Part shown: in pieces, positions 31,951 to 40,433 of the stretch
Position numbering within the stretch: position 1 is the stretch's first letter
Layout: each line of letters opens with the position of its first letter
NCBI RefSeq assembly: GCF_959608125.1
Contig: NZ_CAUHPG010000020.1
Span: forward strand, 1 to 42,930
Reading direction: 5' to 3'
Length of the DNA: 42,930 nt
Origin: an uncultured Slackia sp.
Lineage (GTDB): Bacteria; Actinomycetota; Coriobacteriia; Coriobacteriales; Eggerthellaceae
Position numbers and translations under genes: made by a program
Notes under the pieces: generated by a model
Told to the model about the DNA's origin: nothing
What the model saw: only the letters and a program-made list of their open reading frames with translations
Database searches by the model: none

Positions 31951-33286
31951 CGCACAGCTCGCCTTCCATCTCGTACACGAGCGTGTCGGAGATGCGCACG
32001 CGCACGATGTCGCCGACCTCGCCCTCTTCCAGATACACGACGCCGTCGACCTCGGGGGCCTGGCACATCGCGCGGCCGTACAGCTGGCCGTCTTCCTCGC
32101 GGCCGAGCACGAGCACGTCCATTTCGCTGCCGATGCGAGCCGACACGCGGCCCTCGCCGATGGCGTCGGCGATGTCGCGGACGCGCTGGGCGCGCTCGAT
32201 CTTGACCTCTTCTTCGACCTGGCCGTCGAGCGTCGCGGCGCGCGTGCCCTCCTCGGCCGAATACGGGAACACGCCCGCGTAGTCGAACTCGGCATCTTCG
32301 AGGAAGGCGCAAAGCTCCTCGAAGTCGTCGTCGGTCTCGCCCGGGAAGCCCGCGATCAGCGTGGTGCGCAACGTGATGCCGGGGACCCACGAACGGATAC
32401 GTTCCACCAAGGCGCGATGGGATTCGGCATCGCCCGCACGGTTCATGGCACGCAGCACGGGCTTGCTCGCATGCTGCAGCGGAACGTCGAGATACGAGCA
32501 CACGTTGTCGCGCGCGGCGATCACGTCGAGCAGCTCGTCGCTGACGCCCTGCGGCTCGATGTACATGAGACGGAACCATGTCGTGGGGAATTCGCCGGCC
32601 AGCACGTCGAGCAGATGCGCCGTGGTGTCGGGCTCGTCGAAATCCTCGCCCCAGCGGCCGGTGTCCTGCGCGATCAGCGTGATCTCACGCACGCCCGCCG
32701 CCACGCGCTCGGCCACGGCGGCGCGCACGTCGTCGAGCGGGAAGCTACGGTAACGGCCGCGGATGTAAGGAATGGCGCAGAAGCTGCAGAAACGGTCGCA
32801 GCCGTCGCTGATCTTGACATAGGACGCCGGGCTTTCGGCATACGGCGAGACGAACGATTCGCAACGGGCCCGGGGACGCGCGCCCAGGACGGCGCAGAGC
32901 ACTTCGACGATGTCGTCCTCGCGGCTGCACGGGACGAACGCCTTAGCCTCCTGCAGCTCGTCTTCGAGGTCGTCGCCATAGCGCGCCGGCATGCAGCCGG
33001 CAACGACCAGCTTCGCCGAACCGTTCTCGAAGTTATCAAGTCCGCAGATGTCGAAGATCGTATCGAGGCTTTCCTCGGTGGCCGCCTGGATGAACGAGCA
33101 GGTGTTCACCACCACGGCATCGGCCGCGGAGGGGTCTTCGACCACGTCGAATCCCGCGGAAAGAACGCGCTTGGTCATCTCCGCCGAATCGACTTCGTTC
33201 TTGGCGCAGCCGAGCGTGACGAAGCAGACCGAAGGGGCCGCCGCGCGCTCGTCGCAATGCGCCGTCGTGACGTCGATGTTGGTCAC
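31940..33286 (-). CDS. rimO: Ribosomal protein S12 methylthiotransferase
   Basis: RimO is a radical-SAM enzyme that methylthiolates an aspartate of S12. The 448-residue protein has TLGCAKNEVDSAEM at about 24-37, the second and third cluster cysteines in NTCSFIQ and AGCMPARYG, the radical-SAM motif CDRFCSFC followed by IPYIRGR, and a C-terminal TRAM domain. CAKNxVDSE favours RimO over MiaB, and a separate MiaB is present in the window. The start is a GTG at 33286 with AAGGCGGTG upstream. It overlaps the pgsA-cinA gene at its end. Confidence 0.95.
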   Translation of the reverse strand: MTNIDVTTAHCDERAAAPSVCFVTLGCAKNEVDSAEMTKRVLSAGFDVVEDPSAADAVVVNTCSFIQAATEESLDTIFDICGLDNFENGSAKLVVAGCMPARYGDDLEDELQEAKAFVPCSREDDIVEVLCAVLGARPRARCESFVSPYAESPASYVKISDGCDRFCSFCAIPYIRGRYRSFPLDDVRAAVAERVAAGVREITLIAQDTGRWGEDFDEPDTTAHLLDVLAGEFPTTWFRLMYIEPQGVSDELLDVIAARDNVCSYLDVPLQHASKPVLRAMNRAGDAESHRALVERIRSWVPGITLRTTLIAGFPGETDDDFEELCAFLEDAEFDYAGVFPYSAEEGTRAATLDGQVEEEVKIERAQRVRDIADAIGEGRVSARIGSEMDVLVLGREEDGQLYGRAMCQAPEVDGVVYLEEGEVGDIVRVRISDTLVYEMEGELCDGR

Positions 33287-33301
33287 AGGTGCACCGCCTT
33301 G

Positions 33302-33799
33302 CTATCGATAGTTGACGTACTGCAACGGCTGGCCGTAGTCGTTGCCCTTCAAAAACGCGATGACCTCCTGGAGCGCGTCACGCGAAGCGGAGCTCACGCG
33401 CAGCTTGTCGCCCTCGATGGTCACCTTCACCTTGAGCTTCTGGGCCTTGATGTCCTTGTTGATCCTGGAGGCCGTCTCCTTGTCGATTCCCTCGACGATT
33501 TCGCCCGTCTGGCGGACGCTCTGACCCGCGGCGGCCACGGGCTCGCCCCACTTCACGGAGTTCAGGTCGATGCCGCGACGGATGAGCTTGCTGGCCAGCA
33601 CGTCGATGACCTGCTTGGCGACGAAGTCAGCCGGTGCGGAGACGACGATCTTGCGTCCGCCCTTGTCGAGCGTGATTTCAGCGCCCGAGTCCTTGAGGTC
33701 GTAGCGCTGGGCGAGCTCGCGCTTCGCCTGGCCGAACGCGTTGTCGACCTCCTGCATGTCGACGGTGGATACGACGTCGAAGCTGGATTCTTTCGCCAT
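33302..33799 (-). CDS. YajQ family nucleotide-binding protein
   Basis: This is a 165-residue protein of the YajQ family (DUF520). Members bind nucleotides, and some bind cyclic-di-GMP. It starts MAKESSFDVVSTVDMQEVDNA and contains QRYDLKDSGAEITLD and the late KKLKVKV-like strand (AQKLKVKVTIEGDKLRV), all typical. The ATG at 33799 follows AAGAAAGG. It lies 15 bases before rimO and after a terminator from rodZ. Its presence between rodZ and rimO is unusual in this otherwise conserved block. The physiological role is not known. Confidence 0.93.
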   Translation of the reverse strand: MAKESSFDVVSTVDMQEVDNAFGQAKRELAQRYDLKDSGAEITLDKGGRKIVVSAPADFVAKQVIDVLASKLIRRGIDLNSVKWGEPVAAAGQSVRQTGEIVEGIDKETASRINKDIKAQKLKVKVTIEGDKLRVSSASRDALQEVIAFLKGNDYGQPLQYVNYR

Positions 33800-33839
33800 G
33801 ATCGAAAACCTTTCTTCTTGTTGAATGGAAAACAGCAAA

Positions 33840-33865
33840 ACGGGCGAGTCGTGCGGCCCGCCCGT
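33840..33865 (-). terminator. Terminator after rodZ
   Basis: On the minus strand ACGGGCG and CGCCCGT form a 7-bp stem with a 12-base loop, followed by TTTGCTGTTTTCC. It lies 13 bases past the rodZ stop. Confidence 0.75.
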
Positions 33866-33878
33866 GGGAAAAAGCGCG

Positions 33879-35159
33879 TTATGCGGCAGAGGAAGCCCCG
33901 TCATCGGAAGCGGTATCGGCAGCTCCCGTCGTCGAAGCATCGCCTGAAGCGCCATGCTCCTCGTTCCACTTCGCAAGGACGTCGGCAAAACTCACGTTGA
34001 CCGTAGCCACGCCCGACGAACCTGCCTTAAGCGGGATTTCGACGCCGTCCTGCGTCAGCGTCACGCCGTCGGGCGGCGTGACGTGGAATTCGAAATCGCC
34101 CGTTACGTCGTAGGACTGGCTTTTGGGGCCTGTCACATCGCCGCCGTCGACATACTTGCCGTCGATATACACTTCGAAATACGTCGTAACGCCCTTGGGG
34201 ATGTCGTAAGCCATGACGGTCTTCGTAGGAGCCGCGGCCTTGGCCGAATCCTCCGTCTTCGCAGGTTCCTCTTCGGACTTGGCGGAATCGCCTTCGGATG
34301 CGCCCTCGCTCGAAGAGGAATCGGTCGTCGTCGAACCGGGAAGGCCCGTGACGTTCAAAGGAGTCGGCTCTTGTTCGGCATTTTGAGCACGGCCGATCCC
34401 GTTGGCGAACACCGCGATGACCGCCACGAGAATCAGCACGACGACGCCCGCGATGATGAAGGGCAGCTTGTCGCGCCAGCTGGGAGGACGCACGCCGATG
34501 TTTTTCGGCGCGGCGTAGAGGTTGGTGTAGTGCTCCCCCGGCATGCTCGAACGGCGGGCGCGATGGGTGCTGCGCGCGTCGTGGCGGCGGCCGTCGTCGA
34601 CCGGCTCGATGCGGCGCGTCTGATCGCTCGAGCGGCGGGCATTGCGCTGGGAAAGCCCCTGGCCGTAGGCGTTATACGAGCCCACATGCACCGCGCCGAT
34701 GCGGCTGGTGGGTTCTTTCGGCGGCGCGATGGCCGCGTCGATGTCGTCGAACAGCCGGTCATCGAAGCCGCCCGACGAGCGGCGCGGGCGCTCGGAAGCA
34801 GGTTGCTCTCCGGCATCTTGACCGCTTTCGTGGCCATGATCGAGCAAGGCCGAACGGCGCGACGACGGCATGTCGAAGCCCGCAGGCCTGATGTTTTCGC
34901 GAGCATGCTCCACCTGGCTGCTGTAGTACGCATTCTGATACATCTTCACCACTTCGGTGGTGTTCAGTCCCAGATAGCGGGCGTAAGCATTGATCATATT
35001 GCGAGAGTAGCCGCGCGGCGGCATGGCGTCGATATCGGAATCCTCGATGCGTTCGAGGATATCGGGGCGTATGCGGATGCGTCGGGCGACCGACACGAGG
35101 TCTTCGCCGCTCTGTTCTCGCGCATGACGCAAAACGTCGCCGAAATTCATTTCGTCCAC
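33879..35159 (-). CDS. rodZ: RodZ-like protein (HTH domain, membrane segment, DUF4115)
   Basis: RodZ links MreB to the membrane and helps set cell shape. The 426-residue protein has a Cro-type HTH domain (about 1-70, DVLRHAREQSGEDLVSVARR and YSRNMINAYARYLGL) and a long Arg/Ser-rich linker. A membrane segment (about 231-253) and a Ser/Glu/Lys-rich stretch precede a C-terminal beta domain of the DUF4115 type (TTYFEVYIDGKYVDGGDV). The start is a GTG at 35159 with AAGGAGGA seven bases upstream. The ATG three codons later is too far from that site. It follows ftsK by 11 bases. No mreB is seen in the window, so the partner here is uncertain. Confidence 0.88.
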   Translation of the reverse strand: MDEMNFGDVLRHAREQSGEDLVSVARRIRIRPDILERIEDSDIDAMPPRGYSRNMINAYARYLGLNTTEVVKMYQNAYYSSQVEHARENIRPAGFDMPSSRRSALLDHGHESGQDAGEQPASERPRRSSGGFDDRLFDDIDAAIAPPKEPTSRIGAVHVGSYNAYGQGLSQRNARRSSDQTRRIEPVDDGRRHDARSTHRARRSSMPGEHYTNLYAAPKNIGVRPPSWRDKLPFIIAGVVVLILVAVIAVFANGIGRAQNAEQEPTPLNVTGLPGSTTTDSSSSEGASEGDSAKSEEEPAKTEDSAKAAAPTKTVMAYDIPKGVTTYFEVYIDGKYVDGGDVTGPKSQSYDVTGDFEFHVTPPDGVTLTQDGVEIPLKAGSSGVATVNVSFADVLAKWNEEHGASGDASTTGAADTASDDGASSAA

Positions 35160-35170
35160 GCCGTTCCTCC

Positions 35171-38080
35171 TTAGAATCCTTCCGAGGCATCCTGGGCTTC
35201 GAATGCCTTGAGCGTTTCAAGTTCCATCGCATCGACCAAGACCTCGCGCGGCTTGCTGCCGTTCGGGGGACCGACGATGCCCTTCTCTTCAAGCATGTCC
35301 ATTATACGGCCGGCGCGCGAGTAGCCCACGCTCAACCGCCGCTGGATGTTCGAAGTCGACCCCATGCCGCTCGCCACCACGATGTCGGCCGCCTCCCACA
35401 ACAAAGGATCGTCCGACGAGGACGAGCCGCCCGATCCGTCGGGCATCGACGATCCGAGACCTATGACGTTGGTCTGCAGGATCTCCTGATGGTACTCAGG
35501 CTCGCCCTGCTCTTTGAGGTGCGCCACCACGGCCTCGATTTCCTCCTCGGAAACGAAGCAGCCCTGCAGACGCTGCGGCTTGGCATATTCGGGCTTGCTG
35601 AAAAGCATGTCGCCCAAGCCGATCAGGTTCTCGGCACCCGGCGTATCGAGGATGACGCGGGAGTCGATGCCCGAAGCCACATTGAAGGCGATACGGTTGG
35701 TGATGTTCGCCTTGATCAAGCCCGTGACAACGTTGGTGGACGGACGCTGCGTCGCCACGATCATATGGATGCCCGCGGCGCGCGCGAGCTGGGCGATGCG
35801 GCTGATCGAAAGCTCTACCTCCTTGCCCACGTTCATCATCAGGTCGGCGAGCTCGTCGATGATGATGACGATGTAGGGCATCTTCTTGGCGGGTTCGGCG
35901 TCTTCATCGGCCTCATCGTCGAAGACGCCCTGCTCGACCTTCTTGTTGTATTGGGCGATATTGCGCACGCCGGCCTTCGACATCACCTTGAGCCTGCGCT
36001 CCATCTCGGCCACGCCCCATGCCAAAGCGCTCGCCGCCTCTTTGTTCTCGGTGACGACCGGAACGTAGAGATGCGGAATACCGTTGTACGGCGTGAACTC
36101 GACGCGCTTGGGGTCGATCATGATGAAGCGCACCTCGTCGGGCGTTGCACGCATCAGGATAGACATGATCATGGCGTTGATCGCAACCGACTTGCCCGAA
36201 CCCGTGGTACCGCCGATCAGCAGATGGGGCATCTTTGCCAGGTCGGTGACGATCGAATGGCCTTCGACGTCCTTGCCGATGGCCATCTCGAGCGGAGAGC
36301 CCTTGGCGTCTTTGATCACATCGCCCAGAAGCACGTTCTGACGCACCTTGTTAGGAACCTCGATGCCCACGTGGTTGGTGCCGGGAATAGGCGCGAAGAT
36401 GCGCACGCCGGGAGCCGCAAGCGCGAGGGCGATGTCGTCCTGCAGAGCCATGATCCTGCTCACGCGCACGCCGCTAGGCAGATCGACCTTGAACAGCGTC
36501 ACCGTAGGACCCGCGACCCAGCCCACCACCGTGGCCATGATATTGAAGTCCTCGAGCGTCCCTTGCAGATCGGCCGCCGTAGCCGCAAGCTCGCGCTCGT
36601 CGGCTTCCGCCGCATGCTCGCTGTGGCGGATCAGGCTGAACGCGGGAAGCGTGAAACCGCCGCGCGTCTCGCCGTCGCCGCTCGCGATACGCGATGCCGC
36701 AGCGGGCTTCTTAAGCGAACGGGTCGGTGCGGGAACGGGCGCATCGGATGCGCTCGCCGTGCGTTCGAGCTTGCGCGGCATGGGCGCAGGCGGCATCGAT
36801 TTCGGCTCGTCGAGCACAGGCGACGCCTCCTGCGGCGCATACGGCGCGTCGTCTTCTTCAGGATCCTCCCACGGAAGCACGTGCTTGGCGGGCTTCTCCT
36901 TGCGCGCCGAAAGCGAGCGCGTCGCCATCGCGGGCGCCTCCTCGCGCACGTCTTCAGATTCAGAATCGACCGCGGCGGACGCCGGGCGGTCGGAACGCAA
37001 GAACGCCTGATCCGAAGGCGCCGCCTCGGACGCCACCGGCACCATCCCTCGCTCGTCGAGGGGGTCTTCCACGCCGAGGACCCTCGTGCGCTTCGCTTCT
37101 ATGGCACGGCCTTCGTCGGCGATGGCGCGGGCCTCGTCGTAAGCGTAGTCAGAAGGCCAATACATATCGACAGACGTCGTGGACGGACCGCCTTGCACGG
37201 TGCGCGGCGCGCCCAGAACCTGGGTGGAAAGCGACTGGGATGCACGGCGAGGACGAGACAGGTCGCGCGGAACCCGAGGAATCGGATCGGGGCGGCGCAC
37301 GATACGCGCAGGGGGCTCGGAAGCTTGCGCGACGCGATACGGCGGCGCTTCCACTACATCGGACTCGTCTTCGGCAGCAGCCGCCTCGCGCCGTTCGCGT
37401 CGATGCTCGACGCGCTCTTTGACAGAAGAAATGGCGTCATGCGCGGTATGCAGCGCGCCCGAGACGGAAAATCCGATGACCACCGCGCCGCCCAGGGCCA
37501 GGCCCACCATGACGATGGAGCCGACCACGCGACCGAGCAGCTCAAGCAGCGCCCATGCGATGCCCGCCCCGAGATATCCGCCGTGCGAACGCAACGCATC
37601 GGCGCCGAACAGGAGCGACGCATCGGCGTCGGCTCCCGGAACGAACAGGGCCAGCAAGGTTTCGAAAGCTACGAACAACATGGCGAAACCGACGCTCATG
37701 CGCACGGCGAGCGCATCGGTCTCGCCCCGCACGAGAAAGCAAGCCCCCACTGCGGCCAGCAGGACGGGCAAGACATAGGCCCCCACGCCCAGTGCGGCAT
37801 GAAGAGCCTCGGCCAAAGCCGACGTGATGAAACCGGACGGCGGCAGGACCGCCGTGACGAATAGGACCACGGCGGCGACGGCGATGGCGACGCCGGCGAT
37901 ATCGCGCTTGGTTCGTTCGTCGAAAATGAGCGGAGCGGCGCTTTCGGGCGCTTCGGCTTCGGCTTCTTTACGGCGTCCTTTGCTTTTCGCGGGCGCGTCT
38001 TTCAAAGCGACGCGGCCCTCCTTGGCCGCATCGCTTTTCTTCTTCGATTGTGATTCGGTGGTCTTGGAACCGCGAGCCAC
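35171..38080 (-). CDS. ftsK: DNA translocase FtsK/SpoIIIE
   Basis: FtsK pumps chromosomal DNA through the closing septum and coordinates dimer resolution. The 969-residue protein has a basic N-terminus, four membrane segments (about 58-200), a disordered linker rich in Pro, Ser and Glu (to about 480), the RecA-like motor with Walker A GGTTGSGKS near 625, and the C-terminal gamma domain (SNIQRRLSVGYSRAGRIMD) that reads oriented DNA sites. The start is a GTG at 38080 with CAAGGAGTG upstream. The ftsK-rodZ pair leads the rimO-pgsA-recA block. Confidence 0.97.
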   Translation of the reverse strand: MARGSKTTESQSKKKSDAAKEGRVALKDAPAKSKGRRKEAEAEAPESAAPLIFDERTKRDIAGVAIAVAAVVLFVTAVLPPSGFITSALAEALHAALGVGAYVLPVLLAAVGACFLVRGETDALAVRMSVGFAMLFVAFETLLALFVPGADADASLLFGADALRSHGGYLGAGIAWALLELLGRVVGSIVMVGLALGGAVVIGFSVSGALHTAHDAISSVKERVEHRRERREAAAAEDESDVVEAPPYRVAQASEPPARIVRRPDPIPRVPRDLSRPRRASQSLSTQVLGAPRTVQGGPSTTSVDMYWPSDYAYDEARAIADEGRAIEAKRTRVLGVEDPLDERGMVPVASEAAPSDQAFLRSDRPASAAVDSESEDVREEAPAMATRSLSARKEKPAKHVLPWEDPEEDDAPYAPQEASPVLDEPKSMPPAPMPRKLERTASASDAPVPAPTRSLKKPAAASRIASGDGETRGGFTLPAFSLIRHSEHAAEADERELAATAADLQGTLEDFNIMATVVGWVAGPTVTLFKVDLPSGVRVSRIMALQDDIALALAAPGVRIFAPIPGTNHVGIEVPNKVRQNVLLGDVIKDAKGSPLEMAIGKDVEGHSIVTDLAKMPHLLIGGTTGSGKSVAINAMIMSILMRATPDEVRFIMIDPKRVEFTPYNGIPHLYVPVVTENKEAASALAWGVAEMERRLKVMSKAGVRNIAQYNKKVEQGVFDDEADEDAEPAKKMPYIVIIIDELADLMMNVGKEVELSISRIAQLARAAGIHMIVATQRPSTNVVTGLIKANITNRIAFNVASGIDSRVILDTPGAENLIGLGDMLFSKPEYAKPQRLQGCFVSEEEIEAVVAHLKEQGEPEYHQEILQTNVIGLGSSMPDGSGGSSSSDDPLLWEAADIVVASGMGSTSNIQRRLSVGYSRAGRIMDMLEEKGIVGPPNGSKPREVLVDAMELETLKAFEAQDASEGF

Positions 38081-38153
38081 GTTTCTGCACTCCTTGCCTT
38101 ATGCCGCGTTTATTATGCGTTTGAACTGCGTTTTCGCCGCATATGCACCGAGT

Positions 38154-40157
38154 CTACAGCTCGATGATCGCGCACACCACCATGGGGCGCTGCTTGGTGC
38201 GTTCCCACAGCAGCGACAACAGCGCGTCGCGGCAGACCTTTTCGAGGTCTTTGCCCTTGGTGCCCTTGTCGAGCGCGCGGCGCAGCGTGCCCTTCACGGT
38301 CTCGCCGGCCTCGCGACGAAGCTGAGCGACGTCGCCGCCGGTGATGCCGCGCATCTCAACGCGCACCGGAGCCGCGATCTGCTTCTTGCGCACATCGACC
38401 GCGGCCGCGATGGTCGCGATGCCGTAATTGGAAAGCGCCTGACGCTCGTCGAGAACGTCGCGAGAGGTATCGCCCACCGACAGGCCGTCGACGTAGACGA
38501 TGCCGCTTTCGACGGGGTCGCCGAAACGCACTCCCGCCTCGGACAGCTCGAGCGTGTCGCCGTTCTCGCACAAGAAGATGTTGCGAGGATCGACGCCCGT
38601 GGCTTCGGCAAGGCGCGCATGGGCGCGCAGGTGCGTGGACTCTCCGTGCACCGGCATGAAATGCTTCGGCTGCACGATGGAAAGCACCAGCTTGAGCTCT
38701 TCGGCGCCCGCATGGCCCGACACGTGCACCATGGCGCGCTTCTTGTCATAGACCTCGCAGCCGATCTTGGCAAGCGAGTTGACGACGCGCGTGACGGCCT
38801 TTTCGTTGCCGGGAACCGGCGTTGCCGAGATGATCACCGTGTCGCCCTCGTCGATCCGGATCGTGCGATGCTCGCCGTTGGCGATGCGCGCGAGGGCGGA
38901 CAGCGGCTCTCCCTGGCTACCCGTGCACATGATGACGACCTTTTCGGGCGGCGTGCCCTTGAGATCGTAGGCGTCGATCAGGTCGACATCCTGGATCTTC
39001 AGATAGCCCAGGCGACGCGCGATATCGGTGTTCTGAACCATGGACCGACCCGTAACGACCACCTTGCGGCCGTTTGCCACCGCTGCGTCGGCGATCTGCT
39101 GCAGACGATGGATATGGCTTGCGAAGCTGGCGATGATCACGCGGCCCTTCGCGTTCTCGATGATCTGGCGAAGCGTACGACCCACTTCGGCCTCGGAAGG
39201 CGTGAAGTTGGGGTTCTGCGCGTTCGTAGAGTCGGACATCATCAAGTCGACGCCCATCTTGGAGAAACGCGCCAATGCGCCGAAATCGGTATGAACGCCG
39301 TCGATGGGGCTCTGGTCGAGTTTGAAGTCGCCCGTATGCAGGACGTTGCCCGCAGCGGACTGCATGAACACGCCCACGGCGCCCGGGATGGAATGGTTCA
39401 CCGCGAAGAAATCGACGATGAAACCGCCCAGCTTGATTTCGTCGCCCGCCTTGATCTCTGCAAGCTTGGCCTTCACGCGATGCTCGTTGAACTTGCCCTC
39501 GATCAGGCCGAGCGTCATTTTTGTTCCGTAAATCGGCACCTTGCGGGACAGGTCTTTCATCAGGTACGGCAGCGAGCCCGTATGATCCTCGTGGCCGTGG
39601 GTGATGATGATGCCGCGCAGCTTATGCTCGTTTTCGAGCACATAAGTATAGTCGGGAAGAATCAAATCGATGCCCGGGTGATCGTCGTCGGGAAACATCA
39701 GGCCCGCGTCGACGAGCAGCATGTCGTCGCCGCATTCGAACACGGTCATGTTCTTGCCGATGGCGTCGAGGCCGCCCAGCGGGATAATCTTGAGTTTGGC
39801 GGCAGGATTCTTCTTCACGCCCGCACGACGACGCGTGCCGTTCGTGGTCTTCGAGGCGTTGCGCGTACGGGGCTTGGAGAAGCTTTCCTTCTCCATCTGG
39901 TCTTCCGGCGTGATCTGAGGGCGCTTATGCTCGACCGAGACGGTCTTATGGCGCGTCGTGTTGCGACGACGGCGATTCTGGCTGCGCTGCTCGGATGCCG
40001 CGCCTTCAGAATCGGACTTGGCCTGGCCGCCGCGCGACTGGGAGCGGCCCTGTCCCTGGTTCTGACCGCGAGACGCGCGACGCGCCTCAGAGCGATCGGC
40101 CGCGTTCTTCTGGGAAATATCGGCGTTCGATTCGCCGTTGATATGTTCGTTGCTCAA
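38154..40157 (-). CDS. rnj: Ribonuclease J with long N-terminal extension
   Basis: RNase J is a metallo-beta-lactamase/beta-CASP nuclease with endo- and 5' exonuclease activity. The metal-binding motif HGHEDH is at 187-192, and the beta-CASP region (GSQGEPLSAL; HVSGHAGAEELKLVL) and C-terminal domain are complete. The first 120 of 667 residues are low complexity, rich in Gln, Arg, Ser, Gly and Asn, and precede the family start at KLKIIPLGGLDAIGKN. I chose a TTG at 40157 with AAAGGAG ten bases upstream, because no ATG or GTG fits that site. The frame is open 20 codons further up, so the start is not certain. The leader is structured. Confidence 0.93.
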   Translation of the reverse strand: MSNEHINGESNADISQKNAADRSEARRASRGQNQGQGRSQSRGGQAKSDSEGAASEQRSQNRRRRNTTRHKTVSVEHKRPQITPEDQMEKESFSKPRTRNASKTTNGTRRRAGVKKNPAAKLKIIPLGGLDAIGKNMTVFECGDDMLLVDAGLMFPDDDHPGIDLILPDYTYVLENEHKLRGIIITHGHEDHTGSLPYLMKDLSRKVPIYGTKMTLGLIEGKFNEHRVKAKLAEIKAGDEIKLGGFIVDFFAVNHSIPGAVGVFMQSAAGNVLHTGDFKLDQSPIDGVHTDFGALARFSKMGVDLMMSDSTNAQNPNFTPSEAEVGRTLRQIIENAKGRVIIASFASHIHRLQQIADAAVANGRKVVVTGRSMVQNTDIARRLGYLKIQDVDLIDAYDLKGTPPEKVVIMCTGSQGEPLSALARIANGEHRTIRIDEGDTVIISATPVPGNEKAVTRVVNSLAKIGCEVYDKKRAMVHVSGHAGAEELKLVLSIVQPKHFMPVHGESTHLRAHARLAEATGVDPRNIFLCENGDTLELSEAGVRFGDPVESGIVYVDGLSVGDTSRDVLDERQALSNYGIATIAAAVDVRKKQIAAPVRVEMRGITGGDVAQLRREAGETVKGTLRRALDKGTKGKDLEKVCRDALLSLLWERTKQRPMVVCAIIEL

Positions 40158-40312
40158 AACGGTAATGCTCCTTTGATATCGGACGACATGGTTGCTATAC
40201 AAACATCGGCGCTCCAAAGGCCGATGCTTCGTTCGTAAGGAGGGCTTTCGTGCCCAGGACGCCCTGTACGGCCTAACGGCCGACGCGCCCGTTTCGTGAT
40301 AATCAACGGTTT

Positions 40313-40321
40313 ATTGTACCA
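40313..40321 (-). promoter_or_regulatory. Extended -10 promoter of rnj
   Basis: TGG-TACAAT on the minus strand is an extended -10 element, about 155 bases before the TTG start. The -35 region is poor. The leader between holds small hairpins (CGGCC-GTTA-GGCCG; CATCGGC/GCCGATG). I see no other gene between 40158 and 40433. Confidence 0.5.
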
Positions 40322-40433
40322 ATTAACCGCGCCTCGCTCCATCGCGTCCGGGCAGCACGTCCAAACGCCACAACTCGCCCGCGCACGACAGACCGTGCGA
40401 ATGCGCGGTCGAGCAGGCGAACGAAGACCGCCG

